A DNA stretch of 64,000 nt from Lachnospiraceae bacterium (GTDB lineage: Bacteria > Bacillota > Clostridia > Lachnospirales > Lachnospiraceae). The notes beneath the pieces were generated by a model that was not told the origin of the DNA, ran no database searches, and saw only the letters and a list, made by a program, of their open reading frames with translations. The stretch spans positions 1 through 64,000 of the forward strand of contig CAJTCE010000010.1 of the NCBI GenBank assembly GCA_910574745.1, read 5' to 3'. This document shows, piece after piece, positions 32,953 through 42,072 of this stretch. The first letter of the stretch is position 1, and each line of letters starts with the position of its first letter. The position numbers and the translations under genes were made by a program.

Positions 32953-32989
32953 AAAAAAGCCGGTTTCCTGCCATGGTTCCGGCTTTTTT
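32953..32989. terminator. Terminator downstream of the diguanylate cyclase gene end
   Basis: AAAAAAGCCGG / CCGGCTTTTTT, 11-bp perfect arms with a 15-base loop; works on either strand by its A and T runs. It closes the minus-strand cyclase transcript. Confidence 0.85.
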
Positions 32990-33000
32990 CCGCACATTTT

Positions 33001-34341
33001 CTATGCGGAAGAATTTCTCTTATAATAAACTTCCTTATCTTTGTACATTTCCCGGTCCGCGTCTTCCATAAGCAGGGACAAATCCCCGGGATTTTCCAGA
33101 AAGCTCTGCCCTACCGCCGCACTGCAGCCGTTTTTACCCCCGAGCTCTTCCTTTAACTTACCTTTCAGTTCCTTCATATCACTCCCGGAAATATTTTGGC
33201 AAAGCACTACAAATTCATCGCCACCCAGTCTGTAGACCGGATACTTCCCTACAACCTCGCAAATTATCCCATAAATCTGCAAAATCAGCTTATCTCCGAC
33301 TTCATGTCCATAAGTATCATTGGTCTTTTTCAATCCGTTAATATCAATAAAAAAGCAGCCCGCCGTCAAAAGCCCCATGCTGTTCCCAAACATGGTGTCA
33401 CGTATAAAAGCATTACGGTTCAAAGCGCCTGTCATTGCGTCCGTAAAACCGATTTTCCTCAAATAATCCTCTCGCTTTTTCCTTTCCAGTAAGGATTGGA
33501 AAAAATAAGCCAGCATTTTTAAAATATCCGATATCTCATGAAGATTATCCGCCCATGGGTTGTCAATTCCAAAATATCCCGCCAGCTTTCCCTGCTCTAT
33601 TAAAGGAACCGTAATCAAGGACTGGATATGCTGGGGCTTTAATACGGCATACTCTTCCGGAGACGCTTCTTTTATCTGCTCCAAATCTTCAATAATGACA
33701 CATTCATCCTCTTCAAAGAACGGAATCCATCTGTCAATAACTTCCAAAGGAATGTTCTGAAGGGTATCAATTTCATGGGATACGCCCTTGGCGCACCACT
33801 CATAAGTGTTGTCCATAGAAAGGCCGTGAATACGGAATACGTAAACCCGTTCTCCCTTAAAATAGTTTCCCAGGATTTCCAGTGTATTATTGATCGCCAC
33901 ATCCGTTTCCACAGTGGAATACATCATTTTAATACAGTCCATGACAATTTTCTCGCTTTTGGCCCGCTTCTCTGTTCTGATTTTCATTTCCTGAATATCG
34001 TGTTCCGTAATATCATCTGCAATTTCCAGGCGGGCGGTTTTATTCTCCCCTTCCCAAGGAATCAGCTTGCTCTTTATGCGGTACTTTCTGCCGGTCACGG
34101 GATTTTCATGGGTCCACTCCAGATATTCCTCCTCATTCAGCCGGTCATCGCCGCAAAAACCACAGGGAAAATCCTGCCCCTGTAAAACCACATGGCATTT
34201 CTTCCCTACAACCTGATCCGGTCTTTCATATCCGAAGGCTTCCAGCCCTGCCTTGTTTAAAAACAACAATTCATGCTTCTTTGTATCCGCGACGTAGACA
34301 ATTTCCCTGACCCCGTCAAATTCCTTTATGTACTTCCTCAT
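33001..34341 (-). CDS. PAS-GAF-GGDEF diguanylate cyclase
   Basis: 446 residues: a PAS-like sensor (~1-115, with a CxxxxxxxxDFPCGFCGDD cysteine cluster that may bind a metal), a GAF-like domain (~135-280) and a GGDEF domain (~295-440) with the intact active motif YRLGGDEFVVL. It makes c-di-GMP. The RxxD inhibitory site normally five residues before GGDEF is absent. No membrane segments, so the signal is probably intracellular. Ribosome site AAGGAG before ATG 34341. Confidence 0.9.
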   Translation of the reverse strand: MRKYIKEFDGVREIVYVADTKKHELLFLNKAGLEAFGYERPDQVVGKKCHVVLQGQDFPCGFCGDDRLNEEEYLEWTHENPVTGRKYRIKSKLIPWEGENKTARLEIADDITEHDIQEMKIRTEKRAKSEKIVMDCIKMMYSTVETDVAINNTLEILGNYFKGERVYVFRIHGLSMDNTYEWCAKGVSHEIDTLQNIPLEVIDRWIPFFEEDECVIIEDLEQIKEASPEEYAVLKPQHIQSLITVPLIEQGKLAGYFGIDNPWADNLHEISDILKMLAYFFQSLLERKKREDYLRKIGFTDAMTGALNRNAFIRDTMFGNSMGLLTAGCFFIDINGLKKTNDTYGHEVGDKLILQIYGIICEVVGKYPVYRLGGDEFVVLCQNISGSDMKELKGKLKEELGGKNGCSAAVGQSFLENPGDLSLLMEDADREMYKDKEVYYKRNSSA

Positions 34342-34492
34342 CCTTCTCTTAGCTCCTTTATAGATTCCCCTTGATTATATCCACAAAATAATTCATTTTT
34401 TATCATAACAAATTTTACATACTTTTTCATCTGTTAATTCTATTATCATTCCATTTATTTCCATTTATCCTTTGCATAAATTTGGGGAGGAG

Positions 34493-34594
34493 ATGCCGGA
34501 AACCTTGAAAGCAACCAATGATATGGATTGGGTTTGGGAAGACTTTCATAATAAGGCAGAAATTGCTTTGAATCTATATTGCAGGATACTATAA
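34493..34594 (+). pseudogene. Short remnant resembling a transposon TnpV C-terminus
   Basis: A 33-codon frame after GGGGAGG: MPETLKATNDMDWVWEDF and HNKAEIALNLYCRIL. The LKATNDMDWV...NKAE pattern resembles the last residues of TnpV-like transposon proteins. It is too short to be sure, and could be a real microprotein. Confidence 0.3.
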
Positions 34595-34597
34595 AAT

Positions 34598-34643
34598 AAG
34601 GCTGCCGCCTTAACGGATTTATCTGTTTTGGCAGCAGCCTTTT
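34598..34643. terminator. Bidirectional terminator
   Basis: AAGGCTGCCGCC pairs with GGCAGCAGCCTT (one mismatch), followed by TTTTC on the plus strand. It lies at the 3' end of the minus-strand ferritin-like gene and after the plus-strand remnant. Confidence 0.75.
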
Positions 34644-34657
34644 CTTTATCTTCTGAT

Positions 34658-35203
34658 TTATTTGTCCAATAGATATTGAAGAAGCATAATATGATATTCC
34701 TCATCCTTAATGATTCTGGCAAGTACGGCGTTTACACAGTCGTCCTTTATTGCATTGATATGGGCTTTGTACTGGCTGATTGCCGCCCTTTCCGCCTCTA
34801 TGTCGGCTAAAAGCATTTTATTGGCATTTTCCGGAATATCAAGATATTCAGGAGTCCACATTTTCCGTCCTCCGTCATTTTGCTTTGCAGTAAAATCTAT
34901 ACATCCTCCCAGCAGGGCAATTAATTGCCCTAATTTTTGCAGATGTATCATTTCTGCCATGGCAATTCCTAAAAGTGTCTTTGCCAGGGGACATTTTTCG
35001 CAGGCAAGACGGTTTTCATTGTTAATGTATTGTGCTATTGCAGACATTTCAGATACGGAACCACAATAGTCCACACTAAGCAGATTCGCATAGCACCGGT
35101 TCTTTTCGCGCACCTGTACAGGCGGATATGGTAAATCCATCATAATCGGTTTCACATCCATAAAATTGCAGGCGCTGACCAGGTTGTTTCTATTTTCTCC
35201 CAT
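34658..35203 (-). CDS. Ferritin-like domain protein
   Basis: 181 residues, four-helix-bundle type. Metal-ligand-like signatures are AEMIHLQKLG in the first half, and IEAERAAISQYKAHIN and IIKDEEYHIMLLQYLL (ExxH) in the second. Two CxxC-like cysteines (LACEKCPLAK) are extra. It is probably a di-iron protein of the rubrerythrin/bacterioferritin clan without a rubredoxin domain. Ribosome site GGAGAA before ATG 35203. The role in oxidative stress or iron handling is inference. Confidence 0.75.
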   Translation of the reverse strand: MGENRNNLVSACNFMDVKPIMMDLPYPPVQVREKNRCYANLLSVDYCGSVSEMSAIAQYINNENRLACEKCPLAKTLLGIAMAEMIHLQKLGQLIALLGGCIDFTAKQNDGGRKMWTPEYLDIPENANKMLLADIEAERAAISQYKAHINAIKDDCVNAVLARIIKDEEYHIMLLQYLLDK

Positions 35204-35245
35204 AAAGGTTCTCCATGTATGGCTTATGTCTTTATCAATAGTATA

Positions 35246-35274
35246 TTGAAGACCTTACAGAGGTATGTTAAGAT
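35246..35274 (+). promoter_or_regulatory. Candidate promoter for the riboswitch-antiporter transcript
   Basis: TTGAAG, 17-bp spacer, TAAGAT. It would start transcription ~50 bp before the riboswitch. Confidence 0.4.
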
Positions 35275-35330
35275 TGCGTAAAAATTCAGCGCTGTCTCTT
35301 GCAGTTTCTTCCTTTAAGCAGTAAACTCAT

Positions 35331-35432
35331 AATAAATATCAGGGAGTAGCTTACATGGTTCCCCATGTAATATGTTTCGTCAGTACGGGAAGATGTTTCC
35401 CCGGAGCATATTATAAGAAGCGAGACTTTTAT
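35331..35432 (+). ncRNA. yybP-ykoY-type (manganese) riboswitch
   Basis: The leader has the conserved elements in order: GGGAGTAGC on the 5' side, a stem (TTACATGG / CCATGTAA), TTCGTCAGTAC, a CGGG...CCCCGG stem, and GCGAGAC on the 3' side. The outer helix pairs AATAAA with TTTATT. This matches the family whose aptamer senses Mn2+ (GGGGAGUAGC, UCGUCAUUAC, GCAAGAC). The 3' strand is also the first arm of the following terminator, so the two structures exclude one another. Confidence 0.88.
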
Positions 35433-35466
35433 TGCAGTTTTAGCAGTAAAAGCTTCGCTTTTTTTA
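35417..35466 (+). terminator. Riboswitch expression-platform terminator
   Basis: GAAGCGAGACTTTTA pairs with TAAAAGCTTCGCTT, followed by seven T. Its 5' arm contains the last strand of the aptamer. Metal binding would free the downstream gene from termination, the usual ON mode of this class. Confidence 0.85.
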
Positions 35467-35505
35467 TACTTAAAATATATTTTAAAGAATGGAGAGTGAA
35501 GTAAA

Positions 35506-36483
35506 ATGTTATTGTTTAATGTTTTGTTACTGGTAATCGGATTTGCCGCTTTAATAAAAGGAGCAGACTGGTTTGTGGAAGGAAGCTCTTCCCTCGCCAA
35601 AAATTTTAAGGTGCCGGGACTGATTATCGGGCTGACCATTGTGGCCTTAGGAACCAGCGCCCCGGAGTTAGCAGTCAGCACCTTTGCCGCCCTTTGGGGC
35701 TCCAATGAAATTGCCCTAAGCAACGTGGTAGGGTCCAACATTTTCAATCTTTTATGCGTACTGGGCATTTGTGCAGTTATCCACCCGGTGCCTGTGGAAT
35801 CTGAAATTATTAAAAGAGATTTTCCCCTGTCCATAGCGGCCGCCGCCTTTCTCTTACTTACGCTAAATCCCAAAGCTTTAGCATCGTATATGCTTTTACA
35901 GGGAAATATGGGCGATATTGCAGGAAACATAAGCAGGCTGACCGGTGTCATAATTCTTATCGCGTTTCTTTTTTATATGGTATTTTTAATCCGTCACGCC
36001 CGGAAGAATCCGCAGGAAGACGAAACCGCAGTATGCATGCCCCTCTGGAAATGCTTTATTCTGATTGCCATAGGACTTCTTCTTATTATCGGCGGCGGTC
36101 AGGGAGTTGTTTACAGTGCAAAAGAGCTCGCAAGAACCGCCGGAATGTCCGAAACCTTAATCGGTCTGACTATCGTCGCCGTGGGTACCTCCCTGCCCGA
36201 ACTGGTCACATCCGTTGTTGCCGCCAGAAAAGGAGAGACAGGACTTGCCGTTGGCAATGTCATAGGCTCTAATATTTTTAACATCCTTTTTATTCTGGGA
36301 GTATCCACGGTCATTCATCCCATCGGGGTAAATGTGGCATCTGTTTATGATCTGATGATTTTAATTGCCGTCAGCATCATTACCTACCTTTTTGCAATCG
36401 GAAAAAAGGCTGTGAAACGCCCGGAAGGTATTTTTATGCTGGGACTTTATATCGCATCCGTTGCATTTGCCATCCTGCGATAA
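35506..36483 (+). CDS. CaCA-family cation antiporter (YrbG-like)
   Basis: 325 residues, about ten membrane segments in two inverted halves. Each half has the alpha-repeat signature: GLTIVALGTSAPELAVS in the first and GLTIVAVGTSLPELVTS in the second, each followed by a GNVxGSNIFN motif. The family exchanges Ca2+ or other cations for Na+ or H+. The manganese-type riboswitch immediately upstream suggests Mn2+ export, alone or with Ca2+; this is inference from regulation. Ribosome site GGAGAG before ATG 35506. It ends 8 bp before the convergent aldo/keto reductase gene. Confidence 0.9.
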   Translation: MLLFNVLLLVIGFAALIKGADWFVEGSSSLAKNFKVPGLIIGLTIVALGTSAPELAVSTFAALWGSNEIALSNVVGSNIFNLLCVLGICAVIHPVPVESEIIKRDFPLSIAAAAFLLLTLNPKALASYMLLQGNMGDIAGNISRLTGVIILIAFLFYMVFLIRHARKNPQEDETAVCMPLWKCFILIAIGLLLIIGGGQGVVYSAKELARTAGMSETLIGLTIVAVGTSLPELVTSVVAARKGETGLAVGNVIGSNIFNILFILGVSTVIHPIGVNVASVYDLMILIAVSIITYLFAIGKKAVKRPEGIFMLGLYIASVAFAILR

Positions 36484-36491
36484 CGGATCCC

Positions 36492-37601
36492 TCAGGCGCG
36501 GCGAAGCTCCTGTGCCAATTCCTTCATAATGCCGGGAATCTTTATGCTCTGGGGGCAGTGGTTTTGGCACTTTCCGCATCCGATGCAGTCGGCGGGCGTT
36601 CCTTTGGAATTTACCTGTTCTAACCGTTTCAATGCCCCCAGCTCTCCCGCCTTATAAGCATTGTATATATCCAGATAATCGGGTATCTGTATCCCTTTAG
36701 GACATTCGCCGCAGCAGTAACGGCATGCCGTGCATGGAACTTTAAACTGTCCGTGAAACAGCTCGCAAGCCTGTAAAAGAATTTCCTTGTCTTTTTCCGT
36801 CAAACCGCCTTCTTCTTTGAAGGTTGCCACATTGTCCTGAATCTGGGATAGGGCGCTCATACCGCTTAACACCACCTGTACCTGGGGCAGGCTTTTTACA
36901 AAACGCAGTGCCCATGACGCAATGCTCCAGTCAGGGTGGGCTTCTTTTAACAGCTTTTCTGCTTCTTTGTTTAAAGAAGCAAGTTTTCCACCCCGGACAG
37001 GCTCCATAACGATAATGGGAAGTCCTCGTTCCTCTAAAGCCTTGTATTCTTTACGGGTGTTTCCGTAAAACCAGTCAAAGTAATTCAGCTGGATCTGGGC
37101 AAAATCCCATTTTGTGTAATCTGCAAAGGCGGATAAAGCCGTTACTCCCGCATGGGAGGAAAAGCCGAGGTACTTAATTCTGCCTTTTTCTTTCTGTTCC
37201 AGAAAATACTCAATGCATCCGCTGTTCATATATCGTTTCCATGTGACATCTGTAACGCAATGAATCAGGTAGAAATCAATATAGTTCGTTTGAAGGCGTC
37301 TTAGCTGCTCTTCAAACACTTTTTTGTAGTTTTTCGTCGCCATCATATAATATTTGGTTGCCAGATGGTAGGTTTCCCTTGGGTATTTTTTCAGGGCTTC
37401 TCCAAGGAATTTTTCTGACTCTCCAAAGTGGTATATGTATGCGGTATCGTAGTAGTTGACTCCGTTCTCCATGGCATAGTCTATGATTTCCTGGGCTTTT
37501 GTACGGTCGATTTTGGTTCCGAGACGTTGTACGGGCAGGCGCATGTTGCCCATGCCTAAGGTGGAGAGGGAAATATCGGAGTTGAAGGGTTTGTATTGCA
37601 T
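36492..37601 (-). CDS. Aldo/keto reductase with C-terminal 4Fe-4S domain
   Basis: 369 residues. The N-terminal TIM barrel has the reductase signatures LSTLGMGNMRLP and DTAYIYHFGESEKFLGEAL (catalytic Asp and Tyr), with lysine in HLATKY and histidine in DFYLIHCV. The C-terminus carries CTACRYCCGECPKGIQIP and CIGCGKCQNHCPQSIKIP, a ferredoxin-like pair of clusters. The frame continues 30 codons upstream, but ATG 37601 has an AAAGGA site. Likely an NAD(P)H-linked oxidoreductase of unknown carbonyl substrate. Confidence 0.88.
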   Translation of the reverse strand: MQYKPFNSDISLSTLGMGNMRLPVQRLGTKIDRTKAQEIIDYAMENGVNYYDTAYIYHFGESEKFLGEALKKYPRETYHLATKYYMMATKNYKKVFEEQLRRLQTNYIDFYLIHCVTDVTWKRYMNSGCIEYFLEQKEKGRIKYLGFSSHAGVTALSAFADYTKWDFAQIQLNYFDWFYGNTRKEYKALEERGLPIIVMEPVRGGKLASLNKEAEKLLKEAHPDWSIASWALRFVKSLPQVQVVLSGMSALSQIQDNVATFKEEGGLTEKDKEILLQACELFHGQFKVPCTACRYCCGECPKGIQIPDYLDIYNAYKAGELGALKRLEQVNSKGTPADCIGCGKCQNHCPQSIKIPGIMKELAQELRRA

Positions 37602-37890
37602 AGAGTGGTCCTTTCTGGGAGAGGTGTTGTGAAGGGGTAAATTAGGAGCTGCCGGGTTGAGGTTTTTCCTGAAGTTCAAATGGTTGGCCAATTTTTATAT
37701 GGGTAATCGGCATCGGACAGCCATGCCATTCATAAGCTGCCGGATTGGATTTTTTCTTAAAATTTAGGTAACTGGCCGGCAGCTTATTTCATGTCGGGCG
37801 TGCGCCCTATAAAAATGTATGCGTGAACCGCCCTTTGTGAGCAAGCTCCCACGGGCGGCTCCCGCATACATTTTTGCATGGCTTGCTTCA
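37602..37890. terminator. Two hairpins between glnA and the reductase
   Basis: At 37811-37875 AAAAATGTATGCG pairs with CGCATACATTTTT around an inner CCGCCC/GGGCGG stem; on the minus strand it ends in a T run and terminates glnA. At 37732-37787 ATAAGCTGCCGG pairs with CCGGCAGCTTAT. No gene in this stretch. Confidence 0.75.
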
Positions 37891-39321
37891 TTACAAGTCA
37901 TAATACCTCTTAAACTCCGCCGGATTTGGTATTTGTTCCATCTCTCTTAATTCATCACGTTTACGGGCTACCCAGACGTCTATGAGGCGTTGGGGGAATA
38001 CGCCGCCTTTGGTCAGGTAGTCATGGTCCGCTTCGAGAGCGTCTAAGGCTTCGCCTAAGGATTTGGGCAGACCTTTGATTTTCTTCTGCTCTTCTTCTGA
38101 TAAGGTGTAGAGGTTGAAGTCATAGGGTCCCCAACCGTTTTCTGCAGGGTCGATCCGGTTTTCGATGCCGTCTAAGCCTGCCATTAAAATTGCGGCATAG
38201 GCATAATAAGGGTTAGCCGTAGCATCGGGGTTTCTCAGCTCAAAACGCTTGGTCTCCGGAGACTTGGCATATGCAGGAATCCTGATGACCGCACTGCGGT
38301 TGGAGGTTGCATAACCGATGGTTACCGGCGCTTCATATCCCGGCACCAGACGTTTAAAGGAATTGGTAGAGGGATTGGTAAATGCACATAAGGACGCAAT
38401 ATGTTTCAAAAGGCCTCCGATAAAATAGTGCGCCGTTTTACTCAGGCCGGAATAACCGTTTTCATCATAGAATAAAGGCTTTCCATCCTTGAAAAGGAGC
38501 ATATGCACATGCATACCGTTGCCCGCTTCTTTGTAAATTGGCTTTGGCAGGAAGGTGGCTGTTTTGCCCTCCTGAGCCGCCATATTTTTGATAATGTATT
38601 TAATGATCATGGTATTGTCCGCCATTGCAGGCATATCCGCCAGTTCTACTTCTATTTCCATCTGGCCCGGTCCGCCTACCTCATGATGGTGGTATTTTAC
38701 CTTGATTCCCCAGTCCTCCATCATCATACACATGCGGCTTCTCAGATCATATCCTACATCCTGGGGCGCCGCCACATGGTAGCCGCCTTTGTAAGGCACT
38801 TCATAGCCGTTATTTCCCGGCGTGTCAAGACTGCTGTTCCAGTCCGCCTGTTTGGTGTCGATCCTGTATCCGCACTGATGAGGGCTTACCTCATAACGGG
38901 CGCTGTCAAAAAGATAAAATTCAAATTCCGGTCCGATTACCATCCGGTCTGCAATTCCACTTTCCTTCATATACTCCACTGCTCGCAGGCTTACATTTTT
39001 GGGATACTGGTCAAAGGGTTTGTTTTCCCCTTTTCCGATAGTACAAACATTGCCGCACATGGTCAGCGTGGGGACTGTAGCGAAAGGATCCACATAAGCG
39101 GTATCCGGATCCGGTAAAAATACCATATCGCTCTTTTCAATAGGCGCATATCCATAATTGGAACCGTCGAAGCCGATACCGTATGTAAAGGTATTTTCCC
39201 CGAATCGCTCTACCGGAATGGTAATATGCCTCCACCGCCCATCGATATCCGTCATTTTGAAATCAATCATCCGGATCTGCTTTTCCTCGCACAGCTTTTT
39301 AATTTCCTCCATTTTGCTCAT
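37891..39321 (-). CDS. glnA: Glutamine synthetase type I
   Basis: 476 residues from ATG 39321 (AGGGG ribosome site); the open frame extends 23 codons further but with no better site. It ligates ammonia to glutamate with ATP. Signatures seen: beta-grasp start (MTDIDGRWRHITIP, GFDGSNYGYAP), metal-binding EFEFYLFD, HHHEVGGPGQMEIE, GNGMHVHMLLF and glutamate/ATP-binding NRSAVIRIP with ETKRFELRNPDATANPY. No riboswitch or GlnR-type operator was identified upstream; the preceding DNA is a truncated gene running into it, which suggests a deletion close to its promoter. Confidence 0.95.
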   Translation of the reverse strand: MSKMEEIKKLCEEKQIRMIDFKMTDIDGRWRHITIPVERFGENTFTYGIGFDGSNYGYAPIEKSDMVFLPDPDTAYVDPFATVPTLTMCGNVCTIGKGENKPFDQYPKNVSLRAVEYMKESGIADRMVIGPEFEFYLFDSARYEVSPHQCGYRIDTKQADWNSSLDTPGNNGYEVPYKGGYHVAAPQDVGYDLRSRMCMMMEDWGIKVKYHHHEVGGPGQMEIEVELADMPAMADNTMIIKYIIKNMAAQEGKTATFLPKPIYKEAGNGMHVHMLLFKDGKPLFYDENGYSGLSKTAHYFIGGLLKHIASLCAFTNPSTNSFKRLVPGYEAPVTIGYATSNRSAVIRIPAYAKSPETKRFELRNPDATANPYYAYAAILMAGLDGIENRIDPAENGWGPYDFNLYTLSEEEQKKIKGLPKSLGEALDALEADHDYLTKGGVFPQRLIDVWVARKRDELREMEQIPNPAEFKRYYDL

Positions 39322-39340
39322 AAATTCTTGCCCCTTTCCC

Positions 39341-40289
39341 TTAGCTCGTAGTTTTTTCACGCCCGCATTTTGCAAAAGAAATGCCGGCATATGCTATATC
39401 CGTTCCCTGCGGCCCTTCCACGACTACAGGTAGTTTGATTATAACATAAAGGGAGGGGGCAAGTGAATCTTTATATTCATTTGGCCTGCCGTATTCTGTA
39501 TCAAAACTTTTTAGTATTCCATCTCCTTTTTGGCACAATTCTCCGATTGAACGTCCATGCTTAAAATATTCTGATATAAGTTCTCCTTGTGGATTAAATG
39601 CTACCGTTTTATTTTCCTTTAAGTCCACATAAGGGGTCTTTACCAGTAACGAAACGATCAAATAGATTTCTTCTTGTTTTGCCATATCCGACGCTCGTTG
39701 CAGAAGCATATCTTCATCTTGTTTTATAACCGCTCCATTTAGTTCAGACCAAAAAACAATCTTTGCACCTGCTTGTGCTTCCAACTCTGTTTTTAAGAAA
39801 AGTTCATCAGCTACTGATGATAGTTTCTTCCCTGTACTTGTAATATTTTCGTCAGTAAATGTATCAGTATAAAATGTAGAATATATATCTTTATCATTAT
39901 TTAACAGCTCTGAAATCGGAACGGTTACTCCTGCGATCCTAACACTTTTATCTGAATTTCCTGCAAAATGAAACATAACAACTCCATAAGCAAATACCAA
40001 TCCAATTACAGAACCATATACGATGATATATTTTCTGATGTATTCTTTTTTGCTTTTATAGTTCCAAATCCATATAACCATTGCGGCTGTCCAATATATT
40101 AAAAAAGTGATTCCATAAATTCCTGTTACCGTTACAATTTGTAGCAGATATAGATTTTGGTATTGTGTATAAGCGTCAGACAATCCACGCAAAAATCGGA
40201 ATACACCATTCCCCGTTGGACATTATATAAACTAAAAAGCTTAATATTATAAAAACCGCAAAAGTTTTATTTTCTGAAGAATTTTTCAT
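39341..40289 (-). pseudogene. Broken apolipoprotein N-acyltransferase-like C-N hydrolase
   Basis: ATG 40287-40289 begins MKNSSENKTF and hydrophobic VFIILSFLVYIMSNGEW, then the frame breaks near 40185. A second frame continues QYQNLYLLQIVTVTGIYG, more membrane segments and a nitrilase-like half (ELEAQAGAKIVFWSELNGAV, QEEIYLIVSLLVKTPYV, KTVAFNPQGELISEYFKHGR). The glutamate of AKIVFWSE fits the C-N hydrolase triad. After DTEYGR the expected cysteine strand (ICYD-type) is missing and the frame runs into glnA upstream DNA. It has lost catalysis by 3' deletion. Confidence 0.7.
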
Positions 40290-40322
40290 ATTTAACGCTC
40301 TAGATCCTCGATAAATGGGGGG

Positions 40323-40994
40323 TTATAGTAAATAACCTAAAGCAATAAAAAGATAGCTATACAAACATTGCCTGTTTAATCTTAGATACATTACACCGCT
40401 AAGAACAGAAAACATCATAGTAGAAATTCCGTTCCATATTTCAAGACCTACCCCTCTTGATACAAAATGAATCGCTCCCCATGTCATAGCCAATATAATA
40501 CCGCCAAAAGGAACCTTGCTTTCTTTTTTCAACAGAGTTTCAATCGCTTTTTGCCCGTATATTATGATTAGAATAACAAGCAGCACTTCAAATATATAGT
40601 ATAAATATTGCGCGCAAAATTGGAATACAGTTTTACCCTGTGCTTCTCCGACAATCTTTAATGTATGCCAATCAATGAAAGTCATAATTTTGCAGCCAAT
40701 GAAACAAGCAAGCGTTACGATCCAACTTTTCGAGGAAATCTTATCCCTTTTGCTTCGCCTTTCTGGAAAATGATAATGCTTCCTTGAAAAAAGCAGGAGA
40801 GCACCAATGAAAAACGCCCACATAAAAACCATTATGATACAATGAATACTTCTTTGCTGCATTGTATAATTCTGTATGTCTACATGCAGAAATATAACTT
40901 CAATTGCAAATATTGACAGCAATTCAAGCATAAATGCTCCAAATGAAAGTAAACTCAGCCATAAATATTTTGTCCATTTTACTTCTTTAACCAT
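40323..40994 (-). CDS. Putative CPBP-like membrane protein
   Basis: 223 residues with about six or seven membrane segments. Near the C-terminus AMTWGAIHFVSRG and GVMYLRLNRQ resemble the later motifs of CPBP-family (abortive-infection-type) intramembrane proteases, but the EExxxR motif is not visible, so catalysis is doubtful. Ribosome site AAGGAGAGG before ATG 40994. AT-rich and located next to mobile-DNA debris. The function is unknown. Confidence 0.5.
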   Translation of the reverse strand: MVKEVKWTKYLWLSLLSFGAFMLELLSIFAIEVIFLHVDIQNYTMQQRSIHCIIMVFMWAFFIGALLLFSRKHYHFPERRSKRDKISSKSWIVTLACFIGCKIMTFIDWHTLKIVGEAQGKTVFQFCAQYLYYIFEVLLVILIIIYGQKAIETLLKKESKVPFGGIILAMTWGAIHFVSRGVGLEIWNGISTMMFSVLSGVMYLRLNRQCLYSYLFIALGYLL

Positions 40995-41106
40995 TATCCT
41001 CTCCTTATGAAATTCCGATTTATCGGTTTGTAACTAGGGAAAATTATACTATACCCAATTACGAAAAACAATCCCCGTTCTACGTCCGTTCCGACTATCC
41101 AGACCG

Positions 41107-41745
41107 TCAAGAGACGAGTAGTATTTTTTCGCAAAGGACGCGAAAACGGGGAACAGAATGGGATGTTTGCGTCAATAACTCAAAAAAGCATTTGACAAAA
41201 CGCTTCATGTCCCGACAGACGTTGTACCGTGTGGGTTTGCCGCTCTTCTCGTCCAGATAAATCGTTCTTGCAGGGGCTTTCTTTGGGTTTTCAATCACCG
41301 ACAATTCATACTCTTAGCATAAGCGATCGGACATTTCCCTTGCCAGTTTCAATCCGATTTCATGGCACTGTTCGGGTGTTACCTCGTCTGGCTTGAAGCT
41401 CTGGTAGCCGTGCCATGCGATAGATCTGCCTGTCTTTTGGTAATGTTTCTTTGTCAGAATCATCTGCTCTAAGGCGGTTTCTTTCAGACAGTTGATGGCG
41501 GAAACGTACTCGCCTGCTTTTGTTTTTAACGGATTCTTCACATAGGAGAACACGTCAAAAAAATCCTGCATATCTTCATTCGGCACGGTCTTTTCAGCGA
41601 CGGTTGGATAGTAAGGAACACACTTTTTAAAAGCGTCATGCACCTTATAAAGCTTGTCCAACAGCTCCCAAAACTCGGTTTTGGACTTTGGCTTTGGATT
41701 GGATTGTGGCTGACACAATCCGATGCTCGCTATCTCTGTAGACAA
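41107..41745 (-). pseudogene. Relaxase (mobilisation nuclease) deletion derivative
   Basis: The middle of the frame matches the N-terminal part of ICE/transposon relaxases (SYVKNPLKTKAGEYVSAINC, GRSIAWHGYQSFKPDEVTPE, IGLKLAREM). It is then joined directly to a later part (SDRLC-stop-EYELSVIENPKKAPAR, YLDEKSGKPTRYN). The segment that normally holds the HxDxxHxH metal site is deleted, and TAA at 41311-41313 interrupts the same frame. The first ~60 residues (KSKTEFWELLDKLYKVHDAF) come from another, unidentified mobility gene. Confidence 0.7.
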
Positions 41746-42072
41746 CGCCGCAGAGCATTTTTCCTGTGCAGCGGCATTCTTCCATACCTGTCTTACCCGC
41801 CGAAAAGAAGATCCTATATCCCTGCACCTCCGTTCTGGATTCGATTTTTCTTAACTTTTGGATAAATGAAAAAGCCGCTACACCGCACCACGAATGACAG
41901 GAGTATTTTCTCCTGCCCTGATTCGCAATGCTATGTAACGGCTTTGGGATTCAAAACCATGCTGCCATACACCAACCGAAAAAGGCAGCATACTTTCGGC
42001 GGCAGTCAGCCTTGTCCATTGGCTGACATTCTATCTTCCATCTATGTGCTTTTTAATTTTCAATCTTCAAGA
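41746..42072. other. No gene recognised
   Basis: About 330 bp between the relaxase remnant and DUF6194. Short frames on both strands look random; probably decayed mobile DNA. Confidence 0.4.

Noticed and set aside
35286-35951. Minus-strand 221-codon frame across the riboswitch and antiporter
   Set aside because: It is antisense to the antiporter's alpha-repeat; the plus-strand gene has a start, ribosome site and family motifs.
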